DNA from: an uncultured Clostridia bacterium
Lineage (GTDB): Bacteria > Bacillota > Clostridia > Oscillospirales > Ruminococcaceae
Direction: 5' to 3'
Length of the DNA stretch: 64,000 nucleotides
NCBI GenBank assembly: GCA_947168885.1
Contig: CAMVNQ010000009.1
Location: forward strand, 1 to 64,000
Shown here: piece after piece, positions 63,686 to 64,000 of the stretch
How the letters are laid out: every line of letters starts with the position of its first letter
Position numbering within the stretch: the first letter of the stretch is position 1
Position numbers and translations under genes: made by a program
Notes under the pieces: model-generated
Told to the model about the DNA's origin: nothing
The model's database searches: none
The model's input: only the letters and a program-made list of their open reading frames with translations

Positions 63686-64000
63686 TCAGTTCCATGCACT
63701 TACCGGTCTCTTGGCGGCAGGAACAGCGCCTATGAGCTTCTCGGTGTTGAGGTCGAGCTCTGTCAGGATCTTTACAATAAGGTCTTTCGGCTCGGCAAAG
63801 CCGCCCTGTACCCATCTGCTTATTACTGCGACGCAGCCCTGAGAACGATAGCAGGTACGGTAGCAGAGCTTTGTATCATTGACATCGGCTGAATGCTTTT
63901 CGGCTTCCGTCTGGCGGAAAAGACCCTCAAGGCACTTGACGAGCTTTCCGCGAAGCGTACCCGTGCAGTTAGGGCTGAACATCATCACAAAAACCGGACG
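63686..64000 (-). CDS. Partial TetR-family regulator C-terminal domain
   Basis: The gene runs off the right edge, and only about 105 C-terminal residues are visible. CVAVISRWVQGGFAEPKDLI is the characteristic helix pair of TetR_C ligand-binding domains (the family usually written sGa..li..Wl..g...p), preceded by a helical region with several cysteines (LCYRTCYRSQGC). The DNA-binding helix-turn-helix would lie beyond 64000. It converges on the degenerate GGDEF gene across a perfect terminator. Confidence 0.7.
   Translation of the reverse strand, partial: RPVFVMMFSPNCTGTLRGKLVKCLEGLFRQTEAEKHSADVNDTKLCYRTCYRSQGCVAVISRWVQGGFAEPKDLIVKILTELDLNTEKLIGAVPAAKRPVSAWN

Overview
The window reads as chromosomal DNA of a strictly anaerobic, mid-GC Firmicute, most likely a Ruminococcus-like member of the Oscillospiraceae. 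The reasons are strong AGGAGG-type ribosome binding sites, many TTGACA-17-TATAAT promoters, a lipoprotein GH5 endoglucanase, flavodoxin-ferredoxin fusion proteins, a sensory [FeFe]-hydrogenase-like protein, an anaerobic GlpABC-type operon and a FucO-type lactaldehyde reductase. The species call is inference. No rRNA or CRISPR array is visible. There are two tRNA genes, initiator tRNA-Met and tRNA-Thr(GGT).

Layout: 0.4-2.0 kb, pyrG behind a GTAC-rich inverted-repeat region. 2.5-9.6 kb, a phosphorelay cluster (BvgS-like hybrid kinase, DHp-REC-HD-GYP-HPt protein, two paired-receiver proteins). 9.6-15.1 kb, a leftward redox cluster: NmrA-like SDR, a flavodoxin/ferredoxin/flavin-reductase/PCP_red-like fusion, two paralogues that look like divergent ferredoxin-dependent bilin reductases, and a second flavodoxin-ferredoxin protein. 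15.9-18.1 kb, a membrane protein and an acyltransferase. 18.1-22.4 kb, a gene graveyard (ABC ATPase, ZnuA-like and M50-like remnants, hairpin-rich repeats) around an XRE-cupin regulator and acyl-CoA synthetase pair. 22.4-27.8 kb, a three-gene redox/MATE operon and a tyrosine integrase next to tRNA-fMet. 28.5-30.0 kb, a lipoprotein and three tandem 242-bp copies of a small secreted-peptide gene. 30.2-36.4 kb, tex, a GlpABC-like operon and an SRAP protein. 36.6-41.4 kb, a second hybrid kinase, a GNAT and the endoglucanase. 41.9-47.8 kb, a STAS-kinase fusion, an SGNH lipoprotein, fucO and a KtrAB potassium system. 48-64 kb, a second signalling block (hydrogenase-MCP-REC, two HD-GYP proteins sharing an unassigned C-terminal domain, one active-looking and one degenerate GGDEF protein) with GNATs, CstA and a partial TetR-type regulator.

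The dominant theme is signal transduction. Two hybrid kinases, three HD-GYP proteins, two GGDEF proteins, several receiver proteins and one redox/H2-type receptor imply extensive cyclic-di-GMP and phosphorelay control. The second theme is flavin/iron-sulfur redox chemistry.

Two families of small inverted-repeat elements are scattered through the window. Family 1 (three copies, 157-224 bp) has ends GGGCACCTCTAAAAACC / GGTTTTTAGAGGTTCCC and perfect 4-bp target duplications at every copy; one copy supplies the stop codon of a redox gene. Family 2 (three copies, 46-111 bp) has AATGTGTCC / GGACACATT ends around variable hairpins. The best candidates for undescribed biology are the bilin-reductase-like redox cluster, the triplicated secreted peptide, the MATE-ATPase fusion operon, the hydrogenase-chemoreceptor-receiver fusion and the shared C-terminal domain of the HD-GYP proteins.
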